Of a stretch of 64,000 bases of DNA, positions 20,858 through 29,093 are shown one piece after another. The notes beneath the pieces were generated by a model that did no database searches, was not told the DNA's origin, and worked only from the letters and a program-made list of their open reading frames with translations. Position 1 is the stretch's first letter; each line of letters begins with the position of its first letter. Both the position numbers and the translations under genes were made by a program. Source of the stretch: Ianthella basta (lineage: Eukaryota; Porifera; Demospongiae; Verongiida; Ianthellidae); the NCBI GenBank assembly GCA_964019415.1, contig OZ025877.1, positions 7,925,141 to 7,989,140 of the forward strand, written 5' to 3'.

Positions 20858-21409
20858 ATGGGCAGAAGAGGTAGAAGAGGAACTAGAGGAACAAGACAGT
20901 TCGCATGTGGTCGCTGCAACAGGAAGTGGTGGACATCTGTCCCTGTCAGAAACCCTGTTTGCGGATGCTTCACTTGTGGCAACATCTTGATGGCGATCCC
21001 GCGAAGCAAGGAGTATGGAGTGGGCTTTCATAAGTGTGTGTGTGGCCACGCCTTTTACGGCAGAACATCAGCTGGTGTGCGCAGCCGATGTTATAATTGC
21101 CGAGTGGTATGGTGCTATCCAAGGATGATTCCTAATAAGGCAGGAGTGAACAGGGAATCCGACAGTGTCCATGAGTGTGGTAAGTGTCGTGGTAAACGTA
21201 ACTGCATCCACTTCAAACGCATCATCCACACCAGTGAAGTGGTGGGATATGTCTCAGATGATGAGGATGATGAGGATGACTATGAAACAGATGAAGATGC
21301 TGAAGACTATGATGAAGATGGTTACTATGATGATGATTACTACGGCGAGTATGATTCTGAGGGTCATTATCAGGATGAGGACGATCTTCTTGACTACTGG
21401 CATGACTAA
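20858..21409 (+). CDS. SHFL-like gene D with acidic tail
   Basis: 183 residues starting at ATG 20858. A very basic N-terminus (MGRRGRRGTRGTR) leads straight into RQFACGRCNRKWWTSVP, GCFTCGNILMAIPRSKEYG, HKCVCGHAFYGRTS, SRCYNCRVVWCYPRMIP, HECGKCRGKRNCIHFKRIIHTSE. After that comes a tail of about 60 residues made almost wholly of Asp, Glu and Tyr, rich in DDDYYGEYDSEG-like steps. Vertebrate SHFL also ends in an acidic stretch. The pairing of a basic RNA-binding-like head and acidic tail fits binding to RNA or ribosomes, but this is inference. It is paired with gene C in a block that is repeated as F-G. The reading frame is open further upstream from a GTG, but ATG 20858 is the first Met. Confidence 0.88.
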   Translation: MGRRGRRGTRGTRQFACGRCNRKWWTSVPVRNPVCGCFTCGNILMAIPRSKEYGVGFHKCVCGHAFYGRTSAGVRSRCYNCRVVWCYPRMIPNKAGVNRESDSVHECGKCRGKRNCIHFKRIIHTSEVVGYVSDDEDDEDDYETDEDAEDYDEDGYYDDDYYGEYDSEGHYQDEDDLLDYWHD

Positions 21410-21570
21410 TAGACTGTATCGACACTATGTGTGTATGTGTGTGCTTGTTGGTCGTGTTTACCACTGACCACCTGTAGTTACATAAACGGCATTAATCCAC
21501 TTGTAATTAATGTACAGTGTGTATTCCATTACTCACTTGTCCTTGTTTGGCACACTATTTTGGGTGCCAG

Positions 21571-21650
21571 ATTATGAATATTGTTATGATCATGAATGTT
21601 GTTACTGGATGGAATTTCATCTTTAAGTGGATTCATAGTTCATAGAAGGC
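21571..21650 (+). promoter_or_regulatory. Shared upstream element of SHFL-like E, H and I
   Basis: A block starting ATTATGAATATTGTTATGAT and continuing through CATGAATG to TTCATAG is found 120-200 bases upstream of E (21571 on), H (25079 on) and I (26758 on), and nowhere else that I see in the window. It includes TGATCA/ATGAT inverted steps. It is a candidate common promoter element, or simply duplicated flank. Confidence 0.45.
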
Positions 21651-21768
21651 TGTATTCATGGAAACCTTGGCACACAAACTGTAGTTGTGTTCTCCTCTTC
21701 TCCTTTACCGTTTTCTGATCTGTTGTTGCGTTGAATTGGGAAGTCCTGGAAGTTGTAGTCTGTGTGGA

Positions 21769-22311
21769 ATGGCTGAGTCGCTGCCTCTGAGTATTGAGAA
21801 CTTGCGTATCCACAATGAACGTACAGAAGAGGTGGAGTTGAGGCAGTTTGGGTGCCAGCGCTGCTACAGGTCCTGGTGGAAGAAAGTGCGTACATTAAAG
21901 CCTGTCTCCAAGTGCAAGATCTGTGGGACCAAATACAATCCGCTTCCTAGGGATAAGGAATATGGGATAGCAGAGTTTGTGTGTCCACAATGTGGGAACA
22001 CCTTTAGGGGGCGTGGGCAGGTGACAACCACCAGCCCTTGCTACAGATGCCAGACTGAGTGCCACGTGAGCCGTATTATCCCAGGCCAAAGCGGCATAAG
22101 ACGGAAGACGGATCAGAAACATTACTGCAGTGAATGCCACGGCCAAGGTAGATGTCCAACTTTCAGTCCCGTCATTCACTTCAGTGATCCTCATGACAGT
22201 ACTGGAAGCACGGCTAGCTCTATCACAGAAAGTGAATATGAAGTGCGACTGCCCCTTGATGCTCTCAGCACTGAAGCCAGTATAGCGGAAGAGTCTGAAG
22301 ATGACCATTAA
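21769..22311 (+). CDS. SHFL-like gene E, full length
   Basis: Single exon, 180 residues from ATG 21769. Order: MAESLPLSIENLRIHNE leader, LRQFGCQRCYRSWWKKV, PVSKCKICGTKYNPLPRDKE, AEFVCPQCGNTFRGRG, SPCYRCQTECHVSRIIP, HYCSECHGQGRCPTF, then VIHFSDPHDSTGSTASSITE and an acidic end. In two places this member is closer to vertebrate SHFL than C or D: AEFxCPxC in the middle and HxSxxHxSxGST near the end. It founds the E/H/I subgroup. An upstream-extended frame from a GTG at 21685 would add a hydrophobic leader but has no ATG. Confidence 0.9.
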   Translation: MAESLPLSIENLRIHNERTEEVELRQFGCQRCYRSWWKKVRTLKPVSKCKICGTKYNPLPRDKEYGIAEFVCPQCGNTFRGRGQVTTTSPCYRCQTECHVSRIIPGQSGIRRKTDQKHYCSECHGQGRCPTFSPVIHFSDPHDSTGSTASSITESEYEVRLPLDALSTEASIAEESEDDH

Positions 22312-22548
22312 CATATTTGACTCTTTTTAACTGCAGTAAGACGTGGCATTATATTCTCAGCATTGTTCATCACCGATATGCATGTGCATGCATTATTTTA
22401 CATGGCTTTGTAGTCATGCGATCATCATGTGATCACCATGTGATCAGCTCATTGGTCAGCTGACTATGTACCTCTTGCTAACTCAACAGGCATGCAGTTC
22501 ACGATTGCTTGCATCACAGTTTCCGATCCACTGTGAAGCAGTGATAGA

Positions 22549-23007
22549 GTGTGGAGCAAGCACGATGCTACAGCTTTGAGCAATGAAGCCACTGCATCCG
22601 AATGTGATGTCTGTGGTGCACCACTCGTGGCCAATGCCTACAAGTTTAGGCAGTTTGCGTGTGAGACCTGCCTAAAGATGTGGTGGAGGACTGTGCCTCA
22701 GCACAACCACTTGTGTTTCTGCATCGGAAGGTGTCGTCAGTGGCTGAAGCCCCTCCCACAGCGCAAGGAGTATGGGATTGGTGAGCACATTTGTAAATGT
22801 GGCAATACGTTCCATGGCAGGACCCAGGCCACCATGAAGAGCCCGTGCTTTCGGTGTGGTGAGAGTTGCCTCCCGTACATCATTCCTGACAAGCTGGTGC
22901 TGCGGAGGAAGAGCAGATACACCCACAATTGCGAATTATGCAATGGACGGGGTGACTGCATCCACTTCAAACGTATTATCCACACCAGTGAAGTGGTGTT
23001 AAGGTAG
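22549..23007 (+). CDS. SHFL-like gene F, C-type copy without a clear start
   Basis: Open frame of 152 codons nearly identical to the second half of gene C: ECDVCGAPLVANAYKFRQ, ETCLKMWWRTVP, EHICKCGNTFHGRTQ, SPCFRCGESCLP, NCELCNGRGDCIHFKRII. There is no in-frame ATG before the first Cys pair; the frame opens with GTG after a TGA at 22534. Just upstream CACTGTGAAGCAGTGATAG still resembles the last half-module of C, with its reading frame broken. The 3' flank (22990-23170) matches that of C almost base for base. So F is a C copy whose N-terminal half-modules have decayed. It may be a pseudogene, or be translated from an upstream spliced or non-AUG start. Confidence 0.7.
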   Translation: MWSKHDATALSNEATASECDVCGAPLVANAYKFRQFACETCLKMWWRTVPQHNHLCFCIGRCRQWLKPLPQRKEYGIGEHICKCGNTFHGRTQATMKSPCFRCGESCLPYIIPDKLVLRRKSRYTHNCELCNGRGDCIHFKRIIHTSEVVLR

Positions 23008-23714
23008 ACAGATTGAGAGCAGAGTGGAGATGAAGCTACAAAGAGTATCTCATAGGTGGACTGTGTGTGTGTGTTGTATGGGTGAATCAGTTGTGTACAT
23101 GTGTCATGTGACACTTACGTACATGTTTGTGTATATTGTGCGGTGAATGGTATGCTGTTGTGCTTGTGCTATTCATTTGAATAGCAAAACTACTTCGGCT
23201 ATGATATTCATACGCATGTGGGTTATGTCCTATGTGAACAATGGGGCTTCCGCGCAGGTGAAAAATTTGTCCCCGTATTTTCTCTTATTTCATAGTCTCC
23301 TCCAAACCACATTTGTGGAACTCGTGTTTGGTATCATCATAACCACCTATTACCACCCATAACCACACTACAATTGTATGATTAAAACTTGGGGATAGTC
23401 GGTCTCCTATAAGATCAATGTTGCTGTCAATTAACCCAGTAAAGACGTGGAACCATTTTCTTCGCAATTGCTTCAGACAGAAACGACGAATTAAACATTT
23501 CTGAACAATTCAGGCTTTCAGATCACATGAATGTCATGTGCAGTCATATGCATAGCCACGGTAACACAGAAGAATGTGATAAAACCACACGGTTCACTCT
23601 ATGTAAACAATGCCTTGGCAGCAACGAGCATAACCCACATGCCTTCGGGAGAATCTGGCATCAGTCATGGTAGTTTGACTCTTCTGATATGTTGCTGGTC
23701 ATGTGACTTCATGT

Positions 23715-23774
23715 GAAAGGGAAAGAAGGCGGTGTTTTCCCGTTAACTTTCCCTCCCGCTAGTTTGCTGAGTCA
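23715..23774 (+). promoter_or_regulatory. IRF/ISRE-like box and AP-1 site upstream of SHFL-like G
   Basis: GAAAGGGAAA at 23715-23724 and TGAGTCA at 23768-23774, in the same order and spacing as upstream of gene D. Confidence 0.45.
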
Positions 23775-24143
23775 TGTAGTTAGTGTAGCGTGACTAAGTG
23801 GTGACGCACAGTTGGTATACACGTCAGTGCACCAGGTGGCTACCTGCGGACATCAGTCCTGTAAAGAGAGCTTTGTGGAAGAGTCTGCACGTCCCATTGT
23901 GTTGCAGCACATCACCTACACTCACACTCGTTTATTGCTAGAAGTCATACATCTTCGGGGCTATCTTTAACGGTAAGCGGCAGTGTGTGAACTACAGTAA
24001 CTGGTTGTGTGGTCTGAGATATGGACCTCTGGGAATCTTAAACCTTTGATACTTGAACTTCCACCTGAACATGGAGCAATCTACTTATTGCAGGGACTTG
24101 TGACACCCTGGTGTTCGGAGTTGAGGACTCTGTTCGGAGTGCT

Positions 24144-24873
24144 ATGGACAGAGGAGGTAGAAGAGCTAGAAGAACAAGACAGTTCGCATGTGGTCACTGC
24201 AACAGGAAGTGGTGGACATCTGTCCTTGTCAGAAACTTTGTTTGCAGATGCTTCACTTGTGACAACATCTTGATGGCAATCCCACGAAGCAAGGAGTATG
24301 GAGTGGGCTTTCACAAGTGTACTTGTGGCCATGTCTTTTACGGCAGAACATCAGCTGGTGTGGCCAGCCGATGTTATAATTGCCGAGTGGTATGGTGCTA
24401 TCCAAGGATGATTCCTAATAAGGTAGGAGTGAACAGGGAATCTGACAGTGTCCATGAGTGTGCTTACATGTGGTGGGAGAGGTGACTGCATCCACTTCAA
24501 AAACATCATCTACACCAGCGATGTGGTTGGACATGCATCAGATGAGGAGGAGGAGGAGGAATCAGATGAGGAGGAAGAGTATGAATCAGATGAGGAGGAG
24601 GAGGAGGAGGAGGAAGAGGAGGAAGATGAGGAAGAGGATGAATCAGATGAGGAGGAAGAGTATGAATCAGATGATGATGATGAGGAGGAGGAGGAGGATG
24701 AATCAGATGAGGAGGAAGAGTATGAATCAGATGAGGAGGAGGAGGAGGAGGAGTATGAATCTGATCAAGGTGATGATGACCATGATGAATATGGTTACTA
24801 TGGTGAAGATTACTACGGCGAGTATGATTCTGAGGATTATTATCAAGATGAAGAAGATCCTGTCGATTACTGA
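24144..24873 (+). CDS. SHFL-like gene G, D-type copy with frameshift and long acidic tail
   Basis: From ATG 24144 the frame encodes a D-like head and core (RQFACGHCNRKWWTSV, HKCTCGHVFYGRTS, SRCYNCRVVWCYP) and stops at 24483-24485. Against gene D there is one extra T at about 24459-24465. Past that point the other frame continues with the last Cys motif (CGGRGDCIHFKNIIYTSD) and about 115 residues of Glu, Asp, Ser and Tyr, ending at 24873. The tail is roughly twice that of D because an ESDEEEEYE unit has been repeated. Without the shift the product loses the last zinc pair and the whole tail. The long acidic frame is free of stops, which argues for recent change, assembly error or +1 recoding rather than old decay. 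Confidence 0.75.
24541..24770 (+). repeat. GAG/GAT-rich coding repeat
   Basis: Tandem GATGAGGAGGAAGAGTATG-like units inside the tail of gene G. They expand the acidic stretch and keep the triplet frame. Confidence 0.8.
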
Positions 24874-24898
24874 CAGATTATACATTGTACTTGTACAT

Positions 24899-24900
<2 letters not shown>

Positions 24901-24960
<60 letters not shown>
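24901..24960. repeat. (GT)n microsatellite 3' of SHFL-like G
   Basis: Sixty bases of GT just after the stop of gene G. Confidence 0.95.
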
Positions 24961-24962
<2 letters not shown>

Positions 24963-25290
24963 TTTCCTTGGTGGTCATGTTTATACCTACCACTGACCAC
25001 CTGTGGGCACATAAGTGTCATTATTTAATCTATCCATTACTTGCTTGTCCTTATTTGGTGTGCTATTTTTGGTGTCAGATTATGAATATTGTTATGATCA
25101 TGAATGTTGTTAATTGGAAAGGAATTTCATCTTTAACTGGATTCATAGTTCCTAGAGGCTGTATAATAGGTTCAAGGAAAAGACTTGGCATACGAACAGC
25201 AAATCACTGTTGAGTTCTCTTCTCCTTTGCCTTATTCTGGGCTGTGGTTGCATTGAATTGGGAAGTCCTGGAAGGTGTAGTCTGTGTGGA

Positions 25291-25843
25291 ATGGCTGAGT
25301 CACTGCCTCTGAGTATTGAGAACTTGCGTATCCATGATGAACTTACGGAAGAGGTGGAGTTCAGGCAGTTTGCTTGTGAGCCTTGCTACAGGTCCTGGTG
25401 GAAGAGAGTGCGTGCAAAGAAACCAGTCTCCCATTGCAGGAACTGTAAGACCAAGTATGACACTCTTCCTAGGGATCAGGAGTTTGGGGTTGCAGAGTTT
25501 GTGTGTCCAAAGTGTGGACACACCTTTACAGGGCGTGGCAAGGTGACTACAACCTGCAGGTGTTATGATTGCCAGACCCGGTGCAAGGTGAGTCGTATTG
25601 TCCCAGGCCAAAGAGGCATAACACGGAAAACTGAGCTGAGGCATAGTTGTGATGAATGCACTGAAGACGGCTGTCCCAACTTCAAGCCTGTCATCTACTT
25701 TAGCAGGCTTCATGACAGCACTGGAAGTACGACAAGCTCTGTGACAGAAAGAGAATTTGAGGTGAAACTACCCCCTAAAAGCTCTCAATACTAAACCCAG
25801 CATACAAGAAGAAGATGAGGACAGCACTGAAGACAGTGATTGA
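25291..25843 (+). CDS. SHFL-like gene H, E-type copy with frameshifted tail
   Basis: Begins with the same leader as E (MAESLPLSIENLRIHDE). Core: FRQFACEPCYRSWWKRV, PVSHCRNCKTKYDTLPRDQE, AEFVCPKCGHTFTGRG, CRCYDCQTRCKVSRIVP, HSCDECTEDGCPNFK, VIYFSRLHDSTGSTTSS. The frame stops at 25792-25794. One extra A in an AAAA run (about 25778-25781) separates it from the E/I-type tail, which is still open in the next frame (NTKPSIQEEDEDSTEDSD) to a stop at 25841-25843. Only the acidic last 20 residues are affected, so the zinc domain should be intact. Compared with E one residue is missing between the last Cys pairs. Confidence 0.82.
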
Positions 25844-26154
25844 AAATTTGGCACTGTTGTGTTCACTGCGTCTCATTTGACTGTGCATCACATGCATTCA
25901 ATTGCATACTGTAGTCTTACATGACTGTAATCATGAACATGTGACCGTCATGTGATCTGATCATCTCAGTTGATTGACCATCCCTTGTACATCATATAGA
26001 CATGTACGTACTGTAATTCTTTACATTGCTCAGTAGTCATGTGACTGTCATGTAATCAGTTCAATCTCATCAGTTGACCCTTTATCATATTATGCATGTA
26101 TAATTTATGCTTTTGTCCAATGAGCATTGGTATCCCCAGGGCAAATCAAACATG

Positions 26155-26488
26155 GGATCTTCACAGTGACCTAATGGAAGTCATTGCCACACACACAGAC
26201 GTGTTCCCAGTCCCATACTCATTGTGTGGTGGGATGGCACCTCAGCACCTGAACACGCCTCCCACTGCAATAACACAAGTGATTGTGCTAAAGCACAGTC
26301 TTCCACCACATCTTTTGGCAGGTCTTACACGCAAACTGCCTGAACTTGTAGGAGTTGGCCTCTAGTGGTTCACAACAGACATCACATTCAGACACATGGT
26401 CTTCATTGCTCAAAGTGAGCTAATACTCTCTCCACGCTTTATCACAGGCTTCACAATGGAATGTGAGAAGTCGGTAGGCCGTTGTGAC
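26155..26488 (-). pseudogene. SHFL-like pseudogene J (C/F type), inverted
   Basis: On the minus strand this stretch still reads, in pieces, TAYRLLTFHCEACDKAWREY, CDVCCEPLEANSYKFRQFAC, KTCQKMWWKTVL and HNHLCYC, which match a half-module and the core of genes C and F. Stop codons (after AWREY and in place of the P codon after KTV) and frame breaks are present, and the rest fades out near 26155. It is the third C-type copy and is inverted relative to its neighbours. A foldback element sits at its 5' end. Confidence 0.75.
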
Positions 26489-26604
26489 CTAGTCTCGCAT
26501 GGCCAGACTGCTGTTTTGCTCAAACTCTGCCCTACCAAACATCTTTGACGTCTTTTGAGAGGGCAGAATCTGAGCAAAATGGTGGTCTGGCTACATGAGA
26601 CTAG
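26489..26604. mobile_element. MITE-like foldback element
   Basis: A 116-base element with inverted ends of about 45 bases (CTAGTCTC... and ...GAGACTAG; inner part TTTGCTCA / TGAGCAAA) around a short centre. It is non-coding and lies at the 5' edge of pseudogene J. A CTAG at each tip may be part of the element or a target duplication. Confidence 0.7.
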
Positions 26605-26975
26605 TTCAGGTGGCTGTCTTACAGGTTTCACTGTATTAATCACTTGTACTCACTATAAATGCCTTGGCGTCATATTACGTGCTTCAAGCATATTCATACT
26701 CACTTGAGCAGAGGGAGCACCATACCTTATTTGGCATGCCATTATAAGATCAGGTGATTTATGAATATTGTTATGATCATGAATGATGTTACTTGTAATG
26801 CCGGTTCATCCTTAACTAGATTCATACTTCATAAAAGTGACTGTGTGTATTCGAGGAACCGACCTGACCCGTTGTTGTTTCTTGCGTTTCCCCTTTCTCC
26901 CTGTGCCATAGCTGGGCTATTGTTGAACTGATTAGGAAGGTCAGTGGTTAGGTTAGTTTCCAGGGCAACCAGGTA

Positions 26976-28421
26976 ATGGCAGAAAAACCAAGTCAGAGCT
27001 CTGATAAAGTGTCCAAAGATGATGATGTTGAGGAGAAGGTGGAATTCAGGCAGTTTGCCTGTGACTCCTGCCACAGGTCCTGGTGGAAGAGAGTGCGTGC
27101 AAAGAAGCCAGTCTCCCAATGCAGGAACTGTAAGACCAAGTATGACGCACTTCCTAGGGACAAGGAGTTTGGGGTTGCAGAGTTTGTGTGTCCAAAGTGT
27201 GGGCACACCTTTACAGGGCGTGGCCAGGTGACCACCACAAGCATATGTTATAAGTGCAAGACACAGTGCGAGGTGAACCGCATTGTCCCGGAGCAAGGTG
27301 GCGTAAGACGGAAGAAGCGTCGGAAGCACAGTCGCAATGAAGACAGAGGACAGGGCGTTTCTCCCAGCTTAGGCTCAGTTGTCCACAGTGATGAGGTTCC
27401 TGATAGTACAGCTAGCTCGATCATGGGATCTGAATACGAAATGAGGTTACCCATCGATATTTCTGGTACTGATGACAGCTCTGAGGAAGAAGAAGAAGAA
27501 GAAATTAAAGAGGCACTAGCTACTTCAACAACGGCTAAGAAAGTACCTCTGACCATGGAGAATCTGAGCATTCATGATGATCTGGTGGGAGAGGGGCGGT
27601 TATATGACGAGGAGCTGGAGGTGGAGGTGGAGTTCAGGCAGTTTGGGTGTCGGCGCTGTTACAGATCGTGGTGGAAGAGGGTGCGCGTGAGGAAGCCTGT
27701 CTCCAAGTGCAAGTCCTGTCGGATCAAATACGACGCACTACCTAAGGATAAGGAGTATGGGGTTGCAGAGTTTTTGTGTCCGAATTGTAGGCACACCTTC
27801 TTAGGGCGTGGCCGGGTGACAACCACCAGCCCTTGTAACAAGTGTGACGCACAGTGCGAGGTCATCGGTATTGTCATAGACACAAAGGATGCAAGGCGAC
27901 GAAGCAAGATTGCGGAGTTTGTGTGTTCGACGTGCGGAAAGACCTTTAGAGGACGTGGACGGGTAAGAACAACCAGCACATGTTATCGGTGCAATACGGT
28001 GTGTGAAATGATCAGCGGCGTCGTAGGCCAAGGTGGAGAAGGACTTGGACTGAGCCAAAGCAGCACAGGGCAGAGTGAAGTCGGACAGTTTGCGTGTCCA
28101 ACATGCGGGCACACCTTTGCAGCGCGTGGCGAGGTGACAACCGTAGGCTTGTGCCATCAATGCAACACAGAGTGTGGGATGAGCCGTAGTGTCGCAGCGC
28201 GAGATAAGCATTACTGCAATGACTGTCTGGGCGTTGGCCGCTGTCCCAACTTCAAGCCCGTCATCCACTTTAGTAAGCGTCACAACAGCACCGGAAGCAC
28301 AGCTAGCTCTCTCACTAAAAGGGAATTTGAAGTGAGACTGCCCCTTAAAGCTCTCAGCACTGAACCCAGCATACAGGAAGAAGATTCCGGAGATGACAAT
28401 GACATGTTTGGCACTCCTTGA
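26976..28421 (+). CDS. SHFL-like gene I, fused multi-domain protein
   Basis: One uninterrupted frame of 481 residues. Domain 1 (about 25-115) has RQFACDSCHRSWWKRV, CRNCKTKYDALPRDKE, AEFVCPKCGHTFTGRG and SICYKCKTQC, but its last Cys pair is gone (replaced by SRNEDRGQG). An acidic linker EEEEEEEI follows. Domain 2 (about 220-310) repeats the core: RQFGCRRCYRSWWKRV, CKSCRIKYDALPKDKE, AEFLCPNCRHTFLGRG. Then come two extra central modules (AEFVCSTCGKTFRGRG and GQFACPTCGHTFAARG). A normal end follows (HYCNDCLGVGRCPNF, NSTGSTASS, acidic tail). The order shows fusion of E/H-type genes plus internal duplication of the central Cys module. Only the last unit keeps the terminal Cys motif, so the protein ends as a single SHFL tail with several zinc cores before it. 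Confidence 0.9.
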   Translation: MAEKPSQSSDKVSKDDDVEEKVEFRQFACDSCHRSWWKRVRAKKPVSQCRNCKTKYDALPRDKEFGVAEFVCPKCGHTFTGRGQVTTTSICYKCKTQCEVNRIVPEQGGVRRKKRRKHSRNEDRGQGVSPSLGSVVHSDEVPDSTASSIMGSEYEMRLPIDISGTDDSSEEEEEEEIKEALATSTTAKKVPLTMENLSIHDDLVGEGRLYDEELEVEVEFRQFGCRRCYRSWWKRVRVRKPVSKCKSCRIKYDALPKDKEYGVAEFLCPNCRHTFLGRGRVTTTSPCNKCDAQCEVIGIVIDTKDARRRSKIAEFVCSTCGKTFRGRGRVRTTSTCYRCNTVCEMISGVVGQGGEGLGLSQSSTGQSEVGQFACPTCGHTFAARGEVTTVGLCHQCNTECGMSRSVAARDKHYCNDCLGVGRCPNFKPVIHFSKRHNSTGSTASSLTKREFEVRLPLKALSTEPSIQEEDSGDDNDMFGTP

Positions 28422-29093
28422 AGCATGACAGTGCATTCGTTGCATCTCAGCCAACTGACTAAGCACAAGTTCGTCATTCAAGCATTCACACTGTGTTGTT
28501 TCATAGTCATGTGACTGTCATGTGATCAGCTCATTTTGGTCACTGACTAACCCAAGGTCATCATACAGGCATGCATACTCTTTACATTTTTCAGTGGTCA
28601 TGTGATGTCATGTTATCAACTCACCTCAGTGGTCATTTAATGAAAATTAATTTACCACTCTTAGAAAATGGCCGGTGTTCATAGTAGATCGCTTTCAACA
28701 TCACATTCAGTCGGCCATGTCAGCTACTGTGACCCGACCACACGGGTGGCTGTGATAGCATAGAGACTCATTGCTACAGGACGTGATGTGGCTAGAAGGT
28801 AGTTATTCGAGCACTTGCGTGGCAGAAATTCACTGTAATTCAGGACATTTCAGCCACGTAGGCCTTCATCAGCTGATAAGCTGCTGCTACTAGCCACATG
28901 GGTGGTTGTTTTGGACTTGTATGGGTCGATCAGGTGGAAGGCCTACTCCAGGTACTTAGGGCCAGAGTAATCTCCTTCCACACCACATGAGCCCCATCAC
29001 CAGTGATGACGGGGAATAGACAGAGAGAGGTCTGGATGGTGATCTGATGTCATTCAATCCTCTCTCATCTTCTCCTCCCCTTCCTTGCTGCAG
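28422..29093. other. Intergenic, no gene seen
   Basis: The first 200 bases (28490-28640) carry CATGTGACTGTCATGTGATC-like steps and ATACAGGCATGCA, also found 3' of E (22390-22500) and H (25900-26080), so they are duplicated flank. The rest holds a hammerhead-like motif and no reading frame of note. Confidence 0.6.
28836..28880 (-). ncRNA. Hammerhead-ribozyme-like motif
   Basis: On the minus strand the order is CTGATGA, a short GGCC/GGCT stem with loop TACGT, GAAA, then TGTC. This is the core order of minimal type I hammerheads found in Penelope-like elements and retrozymes. Bases before CTGATGA (TCAG) can pair with those after GTC (CTGA). Diverged relatives are at 40441-40478 and 61424-61458, and a weaker one at 38596-38632. 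Activity is unproven; the GGCT and TGTC positions differ from the strict consensus. Confidence 0.4.

Noticed and set aside
24458..25213. Met/Arg-rich 251-codon frame
   Set aside because: Alternative frame of the GAG/GAT repeat in SHFL-like G; it runs on through a GT tract and non-coding flank.
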